A DNA stretch of 64,000 nt from Enterobacter sp. RHBSTW-00175. GTDB lineage: Bacteria; Pseudomonadota; Gammaproteobacteria; Enterobacterales; Enterobacteriaceae. The notes under the pieces are model-generated. The model searched no databases and was not told the DNA's origin. It saw only the letters and a list, made by a program, of their open reading frames with translations. The position numbers and the translations under genes were made by a program. Numbering within the stretch: position 1 is the stretch's first letter; the number at the start of each line of letters is the position of its first letter. The DNA is taken from the NCBI RefSeq assembly GCF_013927005.1, contig NZ_CP055930.1, forward strand, positions 186,001 to 250,000, written 5' to 3'. Of the stretch, positions 20,267-30,924 are shown piece by piece.

Positions 20267-23200
20267 GTGAAGTTTTTCGCCCTCTTCATTTACCGCCCGG
20301 TCGCGACGATATTAATTTCGCTCGCAATCACTCTGTGCGGCGTGCTTGGCTTCCGGCTGCTGCCGGTTGCCCCGCTGCCACAGGTGGATTTCCCGGTGAT
20401 CATGATCAGCGCCTCGCTGCCCGGCGCTTCGCCAGAAACGATGGCCTCTTCGGTGGCCACGCCGCTGGAACGCTCGCTGGGACGCATTGCCGGGGTGAAC
20501 GAAATGACCTCCAGCAGTTCGCTTGGCAGCACGCGTATCATTCTGGAATTCAGCTTCGACCGTGATATTAACGGCGCCGCACGTGACGTACAGGCCGCGA
20601 TCAACGCCGCGCAAAGCCTGTTGCCAAGCGGGATGCCAAGCCGTCCGACCTACCGTAAAGCCAACCCGTCTGACGCGCCAATCATGATCCTGACGCTCAC
20701 CTCAGACACCTACTCTCAGGGGCAACTTTACGACTTTGCCTCCACCCAACTGGCGCAGACCATCGCCCAGATTGACGGCGTGGGTGACGTTGACGTTGGC
20801 GGCAGCTCCCTGCCCGCAGTACGCGTGGGTTTAAACCCGCAGGCGCTGTTCAACCAGGGCGTGTCGCTGGATGACGTGCGCACTGCCATCAGCAACGCGA
20901 ACGTTCGCAAGCCGCAAGGGGCGATCGATGACCAGAGCCATCGCTGGCAGATCCAGACTAACGACGAGCTGAAAACCGCCGCGGAATATCAACCGCTGAT
21001 CATCCACTACAACAACGGTGCGGCGGTACGCTTAAGCGATGTCGCAAGCGTTACCGATTCGGTGCAGGACGTGCGCAACGCCGGGATGACCAACGCCAAA
21101 CCGGCTATTTTGCTGATGATCCGCAAACTGCCGGAAGCCAATATCATCCAGACGGTCAACAGCATCCGCGCGCGCCTGCCGGAATTGCAGGAAACCATTC
21201 CGGCGGCCATTGATTTGCAGATTGCCCAGGATCGCTCTCCGACGATCCGCGCCTCGCTCGAAGAGGTGGAGCAGACGTTAATTATCTCTGTGGCGCTGGT
21301 TATCCTGGTGGTGTTTTTGTTCCTGCGCTCGGGGCGCGCAACGCTTATCCCGGCGGTGGCCGTTCCGGTCTCATTGATCGGGACTTTTGCCGCCATGTAC
21401 CTGTGCGGGTTTAGCCTGAATAACCTGTCGCTGATGGCGCTGACCATTGCCACAGGTTTCGTCGTGGATGACGCCATTGTGGTGCTGGAGAATATCTCGC
21501 GCCATCTGGAAGCGGGTGTGAAACCGCTCCAGGCGGCGCTTCAGGGAACGCGCGAAGTGGGCTTCACGGTGCTCTCCATGAGCCTGTCATTGTTCGCAGT
21601 GTTCCTGCCGCTGCTGCTGATGGGCGGGCTGCCTGGCCGCCTGCTGCGGGAGTTTGCCGTTACGCTCTCCGTCGCCATTGGTATTTCGCTGGCCATCTCG
21701 CTGACGTTAACGCCGATGATGTGTGGCTGGATGCTTAAGCGCAGCAAACCGCATTCGCAGCCACGGCGTAAAGGTTTTGGCCGCGTCCTGATGGCCATGC
21801 AGGAGAGCTACGGCAAGTCGCTGAAATGGGTGCTGAACCACACGCGGATTGTCGGGCTGGTGCTGATTGGCACCATTGTGCTCAACGTCTGGATGTACAT
21901 TTCTATCCCGAAAACGTTCTTCCCGGAACAGGATACCGGGGTACTGATGGGCGGCATTCAGGCCGACCAGAGCATCTCGTTCCAGGCGATGCGCGGTAAA
22001 TTGCAGGACTTTATGAAAATCATCCGCGAAGACAAAGCCGTGGATAATGTCACCGGTTTTACTGGCGGCTCACGTGTGAACAGCGGGATGATGTTTATTA
22101 CCCTCAAGCCCCGGGATGTGCGCAACGAAACTGCGCAGCAGGTTATCGACCGCCTGCGCATGAAGCTTGCCAAAGAGCCAGGAGCCAATCTGTTTTTGAT
22201 GGCCGTTCAGGATATCCGCGTGGGCGGACGTCAGGCCAATGCCAGCTATCAGTACACCCTGCTGTCTGACGACCTCGCCGCCCTGCGCGAATGGGAGCCG
22301 AAGATCCGTAAAGCGCTGGCGGCGCTGCCACAACTGGCAGACGTGAACTCCGATCAGCAGGACAACGGCGCAGAGATGGATCTGACCTACGATCGCGAAA
22401 CCATGTCGCGGCTGGGCATTAACGTAGAAGCCGCCAACAGCCTGCTGAACAACGCCTTTGGTCAGCGCGAGATTTCCACCATTTACCAGCCGATGAACCA
22501 GTATAAGGTAGTGATGGAAGTAGATCCGCGCTACACCCAGGACATCAGCGCGCTGGACAAAATGTTTGTGATTAACAGCGATGGTAAGGCCATCCCGCTC
22601 TCGTATTTCGCCAGCTGGCAGCCCGCAAACGCCCCTCTTTCTGTTAACCATCAGGGGCTTTCCGCCGCCTCAACCATTTCATTTAACCTGCCAACCGGTT
22701 CATCGCTGTCTGAGGCGAGTGATGCTATCAACCGCACTATGACCCAGCTTGGCGTGCCGTCCACCGTGCGCGGCAGTTTTGCCGGAACGGCACAGGTATT
22801 CCAGGAGACAATGAACTCACAGGTGATCCTGATCCTGGCGGCCATCGCCACGGTGTATATCGTGCTGGGGGTGTTGTATGAAAGTTACGTTCATCCACTG
22901 ACAATCCTCTCTACCCTGCCTTCGGCGGGTGTGGGGGCATTGCTGGCGCTGGAGCTGTTCGGTGCACCATTCAGCCTAATCGCGCTAATCGGTATCATGC
23001 TATTAATAGGTATAGTGAAGAAAAACGCCATTATGATGGTCGACTTCGCGCTGGTGGCGCAGCGTCACGGCAATCTGAGCCCGGAAGAGGCCATTTTCCA
23101 GGCCTGCCAGCTGCGTTTTCGCCCGATCATGATGACCACGCTGGCGGCGCTGTTTGGCGCCCTGCCGCTGGTGATTTCCGGTGGCGATGGCTCAGAGCTG

Positions 23201-23344
23201 CGTCAGCCGCTGGGGATAACGATTGTTGGTGGTCTGGTGATGAGCCAGTTGTTAACGCTCTACACCACCCCCGTGGTCTATCTCTTCTTCGACCGCCTGC
23301 GGGTGCGTTTTTCACGTAAAAACAGAGAAACGGTAAACGGGTAA
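20267..23344 (+). CDS. mdtC: MdtC, RND efflux transporter subunit
   Basis: Second pump subunit of MdtABC, 1025 residues as in E. coli. It starts at GTG immediately after the mdtB stop, with AGAGGAG overlapping the mdtB end as ribosome site. The RND layout is the same as in MdtB ([19 protein letters not shown] first helix, [16 protein letters not shown] in TM4, [18 protein letters not shown] in TM11). MdtB and MdtC are clearly paralogous along their length. The stop abuts the mdtD ATG. Confidence 0.97.
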   Translation: MKFFALFIYRPVATILISLAITLCGVLGFRLLPVAPLPQVDFPVIMISASLPGASPETMASSVATPLERSLGRIAGVNEMTSSSSLGSTRIILEFSFDRDINGAARDVQAAINAAQSLLPSGMPSRPTYRKANPSDAPIMILTLTSDTYSQGQLYDFASTQLAQTIAQIDGVGDVDVGGSSLPAVRVGLNPQALFNQGVSLDDVRTAISNANVRKPQGAIDDQSHRWQIQTNDELKTAAEYQPLIIHYNNGAAVRLSDVASVTDSVQDVRNAGMTNAKPAILLMIRKLPEANIIQTVNSIRARLPELQETIPAAIDLQIAQDRSPTIRASLEEVEQTLIISVALVILVVFLFLRSGRATLIPAVAVPVSLIGTFAAMYLCGFSLNNLSLMALTIATGFVVDDAIVVLENISRHLEAGVKPLQAALQGTREVGFTVLSMSLSLFAVFLPLLLMGGLPGRLLREFAVTLSVAIGISLAISLTLTPMMCGWMLKRSKPHSQPRRKGFGRVLMAMQESYGKSLKWVLNHTRIVGLVLIGTIVLNVWMYISIPKTFFPEQDTGVLMGGIQADQSISFQAMRGKLQDFMKIIREDKAVDNVTGFTGGSRVNSGMMFITLKPRDVRNETAQQVIDRLRMKLAKEPGANLFLMAVQDIRVGGRQANASYQYTLLSDDLAALREWEPKIRKALAALPQLADVNSDQQDNGAEMDLTYDRETMSRLGINVEAANSLLNNAFGQREISTIYQPMNQYKVVMEVDPRYTQDISALDKMFVINSDGKAIPLSYFASWQPANAPLSVNHQGLSAASTISFNLPTGSSLSEASDAINRTMTQLGVPSTVRGSFAGTAQVFQETMNSQVILILAAIATVYIVLGVLYESYVHPLTILSTLPSAGVGALLALELFGAPFSLIALIGIMLLIGIVKKNAIMMVDFALVAQRHGNLSPEEAIFQACQLRFRPIMMTTLAALFGALPLVISGGDGSELRQPLGITIVGGLVMSQLLTLYTTPVVYLFFDRLRVRFSRKNRETVNG

Positions 23345-24760
23345 ATGACAGAACTCCCCAAAAATGTCCGCTGGCAATTATGGATTGTCGCCTTCGGCTT
23401 CTTTATGCAGTCGCTGGATACGACCATCGTTAATACCGCCCTCCCCTCTATGGCGAGAAGCCTGGGGGAAAGCCCGCTGCACATGCATATGGTGATCGTC
23501 GCTTACGTGCTGACGGTTGCCGTCATGCTGCCCGCAAGCGGCTGGCTGGCAGACAAAGTGGGGGTCCGAAATATCTTTTTCACCGCCATCATCCTGTTTA
23601 CCGCGGGCTCGCTATTTTGCGCCCAAGCCAACACGCTCAATGAGTTGGTGATGGCGCGTGTCCTTCAGGGGGTTGGCGGGGCGATGATGGTGCCCGTCGG
23701 GCGACTGACGGTGATGAAAATCGTCCCGCGCGAACAGTACATGGCAGCGATGACCTTTGTCACCCTGCCCGGCCAGGTCGGCCCGCTGCTCGGCCCGGCG
23801 CTGGGCGGTGTGCTGGTGGAATACGCCTCCTGGCACTGGATTTTCCTGATCAATCTGCCGGTGGGTATCGTGGGGGCTATCGCCACGCTGGTGCTGATGC
23901 CTAACTACACCATGCAAACCCGGCGCTTTGATTTCGTTGGCTTTACTTTGCTGGCCGCCGGTATGGCGACCCTGACCCTGGCGCTCGATGGGCAAAAAGG
24001 GCTGGGGATTTCATCCCTGACGCTGGGCATGCTTGTCGCCCTCGGCGTGATGTCTGTGCTGTGGTATTTGTACCATGCGCGGGGTAACGATCAGGCGCTG
24101 TTCAGCCTGTCGCTGTTTAAAAACGCTACCTACCGTCTTGGGCTGTTTGGCAGCTTTGCCGGGCGCATCGGCAGCGGTATGTTGCCGTTTATGACGCCGG
24201 TTTTTCTCCAGATTGGGATGGGCTTTTCACCGTTCCACGCGGGCTTAATGATGATCCCGATGGTGCTTGGTAGCATGGGGATGAAACGCATAGTGGTGCA
24301 GGTGGTGAACCGCTTTGGCTACCGTCGCGTGCTGGTCACGGCCACCCTGGGGCTGGCGCTCATCAGCCTGCTATTTATGGGCGTAGCGCTGATGGGCTGG
24401 TACTACGCACTGCCGCTGGTTCTGTTCTGCCAGGGCATTATCAACTCGATGCGTTTCTCGTCGATGAACACCCTGACGCTGAAAGATCTGCCGGACGAAC
24501 TGGCCAGCAGCGGCAACAGCCTGCTGTCGATGATCATGCAGCTTTCCATGAGCGTGGGTGTTACCGTGGCGGGCCTGCTGCTCGGCATGTACGGGCAGCA
24601 GCATCTCAGCGTCGACACCCCGGTCGCGCATCAGGTGTTTTTATATACCTATCTCAGCATGGCGGTAATTATCGCCCTGCCCGCGATTATCTTCGCCAGA
24701 GTACCGGACGATACCAGTAAGAATGTTGTTATCCGTCGTGGCAAAAGGAGTGCATCATGA
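23345..24760 (+). CDS. mdtD: MdtD (IceT), DHA2-type MFS exporter
   Basis: Major facilitator of the 14-helix drug/H+ group; in E. coli and Salmonella it is reported to export citrate and iron-citrate, not to serve the MdtABC pump. 471 residues, many hydrophobic helices, with the DHA signature region [17 protein letters not shown] in helix 1 and [13 protein letters not shown] between helices 2 and 3. It starts directly after the mdtC stop and ends in an ATGA overlap with baeS, so it is co-transcribed with the pump and its regulator. Confidence 0.95.
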   Translation: MTELPKNVRWQLWIVAFGFFMQSLDTTIVNTALPSMARSLGESPLHMHMVIVAYVLTVAVMLPASGWLADKVGVRNIFFTAIILFTAGSLFCAQANTLNELVMARVLQGVGGAMMVPVGRLTVMKIVPREQYMAAMTFVTLPGQVGPLLGPALGGVLVEYASWHWIFLINLPVGIVGAIATLVLMPNYTMQTRRFDFVGFTLLAAGMATLTLALDGQKGLGISSLTLGMLVALGVMSVLWYLYHARGNDQALFSLSLFKNATYRLGLFGSFAGRIGSGMLPFMTPVFLQIGMGFSPFHAGLMMIPMVLGSMGMKRIVVQVVNRFGYRRVLVTATLGLALISLLFMGVALMGWYYALPLVLFCQGIINSMRFSSMNTLTLKDLPDELASSGNSLLSMIMQLSMSVGVTVAGLLLGMYGQQHLSVDTPVAHQVFLYTYLSMAVIIALPAIIFARVPDDTSKNVVIRRGKRSAS

Positions 24761-26160
24761 AATTCTGGCGTCCCGGGATCACCGGAAAGCTGTTTGTGGC
24801 GATTTTTGCCACCTGTATCGTTCTGCTGATCACGATGCACTGGGCGGTGCGGGTTAGCTTTGAGCGCGGTTTTATTGACTACATCAAACACGGGAACGAA
24901 CAGCGTTTACAGGGGCTGAGCGATGCGCTGGGTGAACAGTATGCCCTGCACGGCAACTGGCGTTTTCTGCGTAATAACGACCGCTTTGTTTTTCAAATCC
25001 TCCGCTCGCTTGAGCACGATACCGACGACGATCGTCCCGGCCCCGGGATGCCGCCGCACGGCTGGCGTACCCAGTTTTGGGTGATAGACCAGGACATGCG
25101 TGTGCTTGTGGGCCCGCGTGCGCCCGTCCCGCCTGATGGCACAAAGCGCGCCATCACAGTGAATAACGCGACGGTCGGCTGGGTGATCGCCTCCCCGGTT
25201 GAACGCCTGACGCGCAACACGGATATCAACTTCGACAAACAGCAGCGCCAGACCAGCTGGTTGATTGTCGCGCTTTCGACGCTGCTTGCCGCGCTGGCCA
25301 CCTTCCCGCTGGCACGCGGCCTGCTTGCACCGGTGAAACGGCTGGTAGAAGGCACGCACAAGCTGGCGGCCGGGGATTTCTCAACCCGCGTGGACACCCG
25401 CAGCCAGGACGAACTGGGCAAACTGGCGCAGGACTTTAACCAACTGGCAAGCACGCTTGAGAAAAACCAGCAGATGCGCCGCGACTTTATGGCCGATATT
25501 TCGCACGAGCTGCGCACGCCGCTGGCGGTACTGCGCGGGGAGCTGGAAGCCATTCAGGACGGCGTGCGGCAGTTTACTCCGGAATCTGTCACCTCTCTGC
25601 AGGCCGAAGTCGGCACGCTGACCAAGCTGGTTGACGATCTGCACCAGCTTTCGATGTCCGATGAAGGGGCACTGGCCTACCAGAAAGCACCTATCGATGT
25701 GATTAACGTGCTGGAAGTCGCCAGCGGCGCCTTCCGCGAACGTTTTGCCAGCCGCAACCTGAAAATTGACCTCTCGCTGCCGGACAGCGCCATCGTGTTT
25801 GGCGACCGCGACCGCCTGATGCAGCTGTTCAACAATCTGCTGGAAAACAGCCTGCGCTATACCGACAGCGGTGGCGGGCTGCATATCTCCGGCAAGCGCG
25901 AAAACGGGCGCTTTGCCCTCACCTTTGCGGATTCGGCACCCGGCGTGCAGGATGGACAACTGGAAAGGTTGTTTGAGCGCTTTTATCGTACCGAAGGTTC
26001 GCGCAACCGCGCCAGCGGTGGCTCCGGGCTTGGGCTGGCGATTTGCGTCAACATCGTTGAGGCTCATAACGGCACAATCCGCGCCGCCCATTCGCCTTTT
26101 GGCGGGGTAAGCATTACAGTAGAGTTACCGCTGGAACGGGATATATCGAGAGAAGTATGA
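24757..26160 (+). CDS. baeS: BaeS, envelope-stress sensor histidine kinase
   Basis: Senses envelope stress (indole, spheroplasting, metals and similar) and phosphorylates BaeR. 467 residues. Helix 1 is at about 9-30, a periplasmic domain at about 31-165 and helix 2 at about 166-187. A HAMP domain follows ([20 protein letters not shown]), then HisKA with the phospho-histidine in [18 protein letters not shown], and HATPase_c with the N box ([17 protein letters not shown]) and a Gly-rich [11 protein letters not shown]. Overlaps both mdtD and baeR by four bases (ATGA). Confidence 0.97.
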   Translation: MKFWRPGITGKLFVAIFATCIVLLITMHWAVRVSFERGFIDYIKHGNEQRLQGLSDALGEQYALHGNWRFLRNNDRFVFQILRSLEHDTDDDRPGPGMPPHGWRTQFWVIDQDMRVLVGPRAPVPPDGTKRAITVNNATVGWVIASPVERLTRNTDINFDKQQRQTSWLIVALSTLLAALATFPLARGLLAPVKRLVEGTHKLAAGDFSTRVDTRSQDELGKLAQDFNQLASTLEKNQQMRRDFMADISHELRTPLAVLRGELEAIQDGVRQFTPESVTSLQAEVGTLTKLVDDLHQLSMSDEGALAYQKAPIDVINVLEVASGAFRERFASRNLKIDLSLPDSAIVFGDRDRLMQLFNNLLENSLRYTDSGGGLHISGKRENGRFALTFADSAPGVQDGQLERLFERFYRTEGSRNRASGGSGLGLAICVNIVEAHNGTIRAAHSPFGGVSITVELPLERDISREV

Positions 26161-26879
26161 CCGAGTTACCGATTGACGAAAACACACCACGTATTCTGAT
26201 CGTGGAAGACGAGCCTAAGCTTGGGCAGTTACTGATCGACTATTTACGTGCGGCAAGTTATGCCCCATCGCTTATCAGCCATGGCGATCAGGTGTTGGCC
26301 TATGTGCGCCAGACGCCGCCGGACCTGATCCTGCTGGATTTGATGCTGCCGGGCACCGACGGTCTGACACTGTGTAGGGAAATTCGCCGTTTCTCTGACG
26401 TCCCCATCGTTATGGTGACCGCCAAAATCGAAGAAATCGACCGTCTGCTGGGCCTGGAAATCGGTGCCGACGATTACATCTGTAAACCATACAGCCCGCG
26501 TGAAGTGGTGGCCCGCGTGAAAACCATTCTCCGCCGTTGCAAGCCGCATCGCGAATTGCAGGCGCTGGATGCCGAAAGCCCGCTGATTGTCGATGAAAGC
26601 CGCTTCCAGGCGAGCTGGCGCAGCAAGCTTTTGGATCTCACCCCCGCCGAGTTCCGCCTGCTGAAAACTCTCTCTCACGAGCCGGGAAAAGTGTTCTCCC
26701 GCGAGCAATTGCTGAATCATCTGTATGACGATTACCGCGTCGTCACCGACCGTACCATCGACAGCCACATCAAAAACCTGCGCCGCAAGCTGGAAGCGCT
26801 CGACACCGACCAGTCATTTATTCGCGCGGTGTATGGTGTAGGGTATCGCTGGGAAGCGGATGCGTGCAGGATTGCATGA
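26157..26879 (+). CDS. baeR: BaeR, response regulator
   Basis: OmpR/PhoB-type regulator that activates mdtABCD, acrD and spy in E. coli. 240 residues: receiver domain with the acidic pair in [12 protein letters not shown], phospho-acceptor aspartate in [13 protein letters not shown] and the lysine in [12 protein letters not shown]; then a winged helix with [20 protein letters not shown]. Last gene of the operon, so it probably amplifies its own expression through the mdtA promoter. yegP, which follows baeR in E. coli, is not present. Confidence 0.97.
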   Translation: MTELPIDENTPRILIVEDEPKLGQLLIDYLRAASYAPSLISHGDQVLAYVRQTPPDLILLDLMLPGTDGLTLCREIRRFSDVPIVMVTAKIEEIDRLLGLEIGADDYICKPYSPREVVARVKTILRRCKPHRELQALDAESPLIVDESRFQASWRSKLLDLTPAEFRLLKTLSHEPGKVFSREQLLNHLYDDYRVVTDRTIDSHIKNLRRKLEALDTDQSFIRAVYGVGYRWEADACRIA

Positions 26880-26900
26880 TCGTCAGACTCTGACGTTTCA

Positions 26901-26930
26901 GGCCGGGTCAAGCGCAGCCGCCGCCCGGCC
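26901..26930. repeat. REP-like palindrome after baeR
   Basis: GGCCGGG and CCCGGCC arms (26901-26930) around a short interior, 22 bases after the baeR stop. Probably an operon-end REP. The rest of the gap to yegQ is short and should hold the yegQ promoter. Confidence 0.65.
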
Positions 26931-27050
26931 ACAATCGCTTTACCTCCCTGCCCCGCAGCGCTACAATGCCCGCCCTTAAAGTGGGGGATCTCCCCTTACC
27001 GCTGCACCAGGTGTACGCGGATCTGACCTGTCATCAGAACGAGAACAAAC

Positions 27051-28412
27051 ATGTTTAAACCGGAACTCCTTTCCCCGGCGGGAACGCTGCAAAATATGCG
27101 TTACGCTTTCGCTTATGGTGCCGATGCTGTTTACGCGGGCCAGCCGCGCTACTCACTGCGCGTGCGCAACAACGAATTCAACCACGAGAACCTGCAACTC
27201 GGCATCAATGAAGCACATGCCCTGGGCAAAAAATTCTACGTGGTGGTAAACATCGCGCCGCACAACGCCAAGCTGAAAACGTTCATCCGTGACCTCAAGC
27301 CGGTGGTGGATATGGGGCCAGATGCGCTGATTATGTCGGACCCGGGTTTAATCATGCTGGTTCGGGAGAACTTCCCGGAAATGGATATTCACCTCTCGGT
27401 ACAGGCGAACGCCGTAAACTGGGCAACGGTGAAATTCTGGAAACAGATGGGGCTGACCCGCGTCATCCTGTCTCGTGAACTTTCGCTGGAAGAAATCGAA
27501 GAGATCCGCACCCAGGTGCCGGAAATGGAAATCGAGATTTTCGTTCACGGCGCGCTGTGCATGGCCTACTCCGGCCGCTGCCTGCTCTCTGGCTATATCA
27601 ACAAGCGCGACCCGAACCAGGGCACCTGCACCAACGCCTGCCGCTGGGAATACAACGTCCAGGAAGGCAAAGAGGATGACATCGGGAATATCGTGCACAA
27701 GCACGAGCCTATCCCGGTCACCAACGTCGAACCAACGCTCGGTATCGGCGCACCAACCGACAGCGTGTTTATGATTGAAGAGGCCAAACGTCCGGGCGAG
27801 TACATGACCGCCTTTGAAGACGAACACGGCACTTACATCATGAACTCCAAAGATCTGCGCGCCATCGCCCACGTTGAACGCCTGACCCAGATGGGCGTGC
27901 ATTCGCTGAAAATCGAAGGCCGCACCAAGTCCTACTACTACTGCGCCCGCACCGCTCAGGTTTACCGTAAAGCCATTGATGATGCCGCCGCCGGTAAACC
28001 GTTTGATACCAGCCTGCTGGAAACGCTGGAAGGCCTGGCACACCGCGGTTATACCGAAGGCTTCCTGCGCCGTCATACCCATGACGACTACCAGAACTAC
28101 GAGCACGGCTATTCAATCTCTGAGCGCCAGCAGTTTGTCGGCGATTTCACCGGCGAGCGCAAAGGCCCGCTGGCTGCGGTTGCCGTGAAAAACAAATTCA
28201 CCAAAGGCGACAGCCTGGAGCTGATGACCCCGCAGGGCAACATGAACTTCCGTCTGGAGCATCTGGAAAACAAAAAAGGCGAAGCGATTGAGGTGGCTCC
28301 GGGTGACGGTCACGTTGTCTGGCTGCCAGTCCCGGAAGAAGTGGATCTGGAATTTGCGCTGCTGATGCGTAATTTCGACGGAGAAAGCACCCGAAATCCG
28401 CACAGCAAATAG
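27051..28412 (+). CDS. yegQ: TrhP (YegQ), tRNA uridine-34 hydroxylation protein, U32 family
   Basis: U32-peptidase-like iron-sulfur protein that in E. coli makes 5-hydroxyuridine at tRNA position 34 with prephenate as a required metabolite; it is not a true protease. 453 residues, the E. coli length. It begins MFKPELLSPAGTLQNMRYAF. The four conserved cysteines of the cluster region are visible in HGALCMAYSGRCLLSGY and DPNQGTCTNACRWEY. The C-terminal beta-barrel domain (about 350-450) is intact. The sRNA gene cyaR follows it, as in E. coli. Confidence 0.96.
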   Translation: MFKPELLSPAGTLQNMRYAFAYGADAVYAGQPRYSLRVRNNEFNHENLQLGINEAHALGKKFYVVVNIAPHNAKLKTFIRDLKPVVDMGPDALIMSDPGLIMLVRENFPEMDIHLSVQANAVNWATVKFWKQMGLTRVILSRELSLEEIEEIRTQVPEMEIEIFVHGALCMAYSGRCLLSGYINKRDPNQGTCTNACRWEYNVQEGKEDDIGNIVHKHEPIPVTNVEPTLGIGAPTDSVFMIEEAKRPGEYMTAFEDEHGTYIMNSKDLRAIAHVERLTQMGVHSLKIEGRTKSYYYCARTAQVYRKAIDDAAAGKPFDTSLLETLEGLAHRGYTEGFLRRHTHDDYQNYEHGYSISERQQFVGDFTGERKGPLAAVAVKNKFTKGDSLELMTPQGNMNFRLEHLENKKGEAIEVAPGDGHVVWLPVPEEVDLEFALLMRNFDGESTRNPHSK

Positions 28413-28447
28413 TTAATAATGGGGATTTTTTCAGGTTGGAATGATTC

Positions 28448-28463
28448 TTAGAATCGGATCACA
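28448..28463 (+). promoter_or_regulatory. CRP site of the cyaR promoter
   Basis: TTAGA-N6-TCACA, with a perfect right half of the CRP consensus TGTGA-N6-TCACA. Its centre is about 42 bases before the expected cyaR start, the class II activator position. This matches the known CRP dependence of cyaR. Confidence 0.75.
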
Positions 28464-28484
28464 TACCGCTTCGTTCAATACGGG

Positions 28485-28490
28485 TATTAT
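28485..28490 (+). promoter_or_regulatory. -10 element of the cyaR promoter
   Basis: TATTAT, ending seven bases before the predicted first base of CyaR (28498). There is no good -35 hexamer, as expected where CRP overlaps the -35 region. Confidence 0.7.
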
Positions 28491-28497
28491 CCACAGC

Positions 28498-28583
28498 GCT
28501 GAAAAACATAACCCATAAATGCTAGCTGTACCAGGAACCACCTCCTTAGCCTGCGTAATCTCCCTTACGCGGGCTTATTTTTT
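28498..28583 (+). ncRNA. cyaR: CyaR small regulatory RNA
   Basis: About 86 bases nearly identical to E. coli CyaR (RyeE) as I recall it. The 5' part GCTGAAAAACATAACCCAT is followed by the single-stranded seed ACCACCTCCTTA, which pairs with the ribosome site of ompX, luxS, nadE and other mRNAs. The end is a GC hairpin (AGCCTGCG, loop, CGCGGGCT) and the run TTATTTTTT, a Hfq-type terminator. The terminator stem carries a compensated change relative to E. coli as I recall it (GCG/CGC instead of GTG/CAC), good evidence of function. It sits between yegQ and yegS, the E. coli position. CRP-cAMP drives it. Confidence 0.95.
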
Positions 28584-28660
28584 GCCTTTCGTCCTGTTCT
28601 TACCCGCTTTTTTCCTCCCTGAGATACACTTTTGATAAAGCAAAAAAGGGAGCGATGCGG

Positions 28661-29560
28661 ATGGCAACCTATCCAGCCAGTTTATTAATTCTGAACGGCA
28701 AGAGTGCCGGTAACGATATCCTGCGTCAGGCAATTGTTAACTTGCGAAACGACGGTGCCTGTATTCACGTACGTGTCACGTGGGAAAAAGGCGATGCCGC
28801 CCGGTATATTGCCGAGGCGTGCGAGCTTGGTGTGGACACCGTGATATCCGGCGGTGGCGACGGGACCATTAACGAAATTGCCACCGCGCTGATTCATCTG
28901 GAGACGCCCCAGCGCCCGGCAATGGGCATTTTGCCGCTTGGAACGGCTAACGATTTTGCCACCAGCGCCGGGATCCCGGAGGAGTTGGCGAAAGCGCTCC
29001 AGCTGGCCATTCTTGGAAAAACCACCGCTGTGGATATCGCTCTGGTGAATGATAAGACCTGTTTTATCAATATGGCGACGGGCGGATTTGGTACGCGGAT
29101 CACCAGCGAAACGCCGGAAAAACTGAAAGCGGCGCTCGGCGGTGTCTCTTATCTGATCCACGGCCTGATGCGGATGGATACCCTGAAACCGGATCGCTGC
29201 GAAATCACCGGGGATGATTTTCACTGGCAAGGAGATGCGCTGGTGATCGGTATCGGCAACGGGCGTCAGGCAGGCGGCGGGCAGCAGTTGTGCCCGGGGG
29301 CGCTGATTAACGACGGTCTGTTAGAACTGCGTATTTTCACTGGTGACGGGCTATTGCCTGCGCTGTTCACCACACTTACTCAGCCGCAGGAAAGCCCGAA
29401 CATTATCGACGGTCAATCAGCCTGGTTTGAGGTAAATGCTCCGCACGGGATGACCTTCAATCTTGATGGCGAACCCCTGAGCGGAGAGCGGTTCCGCATC
29501 GAAGTTTTGCCTGGCGCGCTACAGTGTCGGTTGCCGCCGGACTGTGTGCTTTTGCGCTGA
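28661..29560 (+). CDS. yegS: Lipid kinase YegS
   Basis: Diacylglycerol-kinase-fold enzyme; E. coli YegS phosphorylates phosphatidylglycerol in vitro, with an unclear role in the cell. I start it at the second ATG (28661): the AGGGAG site then has eight bases of spacing, but only two to the ATG at 28655, and the protein becomes 299 residues as in E. coli. The nucleotide loop [17 protein letters not shown] is near residue 65, [17 protein letters not shown] near 93, and the C-terminal [14 protein letters not shown] is conserved. In E. coli yegR and the gat operon surround it; here fbaB follows at once on the other strand. Confidence 0.95.
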   Translation: MATYPASLLILNGKSAGNDILRQAIVNLRNDGACIHVRVTWEKGDAARYIAEACELGVDTVISGGGDGTINEIATALIHLETPQRPAMGILPLGTANDFATSAGIPEELAKALQLAILGKTTAVDIALVNDKTCFINMATGGFGTRITSETPEKLKAALGGVSYLIHGLMRMDTLKPDRCEITGDDFHWQGDALVIGIGNGRQAGGGQQLCPGALINDGLLELRIFTGDGLLPALFTTLTQPQESPNIIDGQSAWFEVNAPHGMTFNLDGEPLSGERFRIEVLPGALQCRLPPDCVLLR

Positions 29561-29588
29561 TGTTTTTGCCGGCTGGCGCTTCAACAAT

Positions 29589-29614
29589 CCCCTCGCCCCT
29601 TTGGGGAGAGGGGG
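29589..29614. terminator. Hairpin between convergent yegS and fbaB
   Basis: CCCCTC-g-CCCC, loop TTT, GGGG-a-GAGGGG: ten base pairs with one mismatch. It lies between the stops of yegS and fbaB. The flanking T run is poor, so it may act as a bidirectional terminator or as a transcript-end stabiliser. Confidence 0.6.
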
Positions 29615-29621
29615 CAATGTT

Positions 29622-30674
29622 TTAAGCAATGGTCACTTTGGTATCCAGATACACATCCTGAACCGCATTAATCAGCTTCACGCCGTCGGCCATCGATTTC
29701 TTAAACGCCTTACGGCCAAGGATCAGCCCCATGCCGCCCGCACGTTTATTGATAACCGCTGTACGTACCGCGTCTGACAGATCCGTTTCACCGCCTGCCG
29801 CACCGCCGGAGTTAATCAGCCCCGCGCGGCCCATATAGCAGTTCGCCAGTTGGTAGCGCACCAGATCGATTGGATTATCGGTAGTCAGTTTGCTGTAAAC
29901 ACGATCGTCGGTGTAACCGAAGTTAACTGCTTTATAACCGCCGTTATTCTCGGCCATTTTCTGCTTCACGATATCCGCGCCGATGGTCGCCGCCAGATGG
30001 TTTGCCTGGCCGGTCAGGTCAGCGGAGACATGGTAATCCACACCGTCTTTCTTGAACGCGTTGTTACGCAGATAGGCCCACAGCACGGTCACCATCCCCA
30101 GCTCGTGCGCACGCTCAAAGGCGGCAGAGATCTCTTCAATCTGACGACGCGACTGTTCAGAGCCAAAATAGATGGTCGCCCCTACCGCCACCGCGCCCAT
30201 GTTGAAGGCCTGCTCAACGCTGGCGTACAGCGTCTGGTCATATTCGGTTGGGTAGCTCAGGGTTTCGTTATGGTTCAGCTTCACCAGGAAAGGAATGCGG
30301 TGCGCGTAACGGCGGGAAACCGAGGCCAGCACGCCGTAAGTCGACGCCACACAGTTGCAACCCGCTTCAATCGCCAGCTCTACAATATTCTTCGGATTGA
30401 AATAGAGCGGATTGGCAGCGAAGGATGCCCCCGCAGAGTGCTCAACGCCCTGGTCAACCGGCAGAATGGACAGATACCCGGTTCCGCCCAGCCGCCCGGT
30501 GTTGTAGAGCGTCTGCATATTACGCAGTACGGCTGGCGGGCGGTTGTTGTCTATCATCACGCGGTCGACATAGTCGTGACCGGGCAGATAGAGATGGTCG
30601 GCAGGAATGGTCATACAACGATGCTGTAAAAGGCTGTCGGCGTCTTTGCCAAGCAACTGCGCAATATCAGTCAT
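29622..30674 (-). CDS. fbaB: Class I fructose-bisphosphate aldolase (DhnA type)
   Basis: Cleaves fructose-1,6-bisphosphate reversibly to glyceraldehyde-3-phosphate and dihydroxyacetone phosphate through a Schiff-base lysine. In E. coli it is the aldolase favoured during gluconeogenic growth. 350 residues, the E. coli length. Conserved blocks: [30 protein letters not shown] and GADIVKQKM, the last with the likely Schiff-base lysine. The ATG is at 30672-30674. It is divergent from yegT across a 250-base promoter region that has a Cra-like site. Confidence 0.96.
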   Translation of the reverse strand: MTDIAQLLGKDADSLLQHRCMTIPADHLYLPGHDYVDRVMIDNNRPPAVLRNMQTLYNTGRLGGTGYLSILPVDQGVEHSAGASFAANPLYFNPKNIVELAIEAGCNCVASTYGVLASVSRRYAHRIPFLVKLNHNETLSYPTEYDQTLYASVEQAFNMGAVAVGATIYFGSEQSRRQIEEISAAFERAHELGMVTVLWAYLRNNAFKKDGVDYHVSADLTGQANHLAATIGADIVKQKMAENNGGYKAVNFGYTDDRVYSKLTTDNPIDLVRYQLANCYMGRAGLINSGGAAGGETDLSDAVRTAVINKRAGGMGLILGRKAFKKSMADGVKLINAVQDVYLDTKVTIA

Positions 30675-30801
30675 AGTGATGCTCCCGTAATTCCGACGTC
30701 TTGTCGGTGAGTGATATCCAGACCCACATTTTTGTAGGCAGACTAAGCCTGGTACTGACTTAACAGATTTTCCACCAGCAGGGATTTTTTCAGCACAATC
30801 C

Positions 30802-30815
30802 GCTGGCTCGATTCG
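30802..30815 (-). promoter_or_regulatory. Candidate Cra (FruR) box between fbaB and yegT
   Basis: GCTGGCTCGATTCG matches the Cra consensus GCTGAAWCGWTTCA at 11 of 14 positions. It lies about 130 bases upstream of the fbaB start and 110 upstream of yegT. Control of a gluconeogenic aldolase by Cra would make sense. Single-site match only. The rest of the 250-base gap (30675-30924) is promoter-like and AT-rich near yegT. Confidence 0.4.
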
Positions 30816-30924
30816 TGTACAACAAAAATGCTACATTGATCAAACAATCACCACAAAGGTATTTAAAAGGTATTATTGAATGGTATGTTAAAGGAGTACC
30901 CTCTCTGACATGCAGGATTAAACA

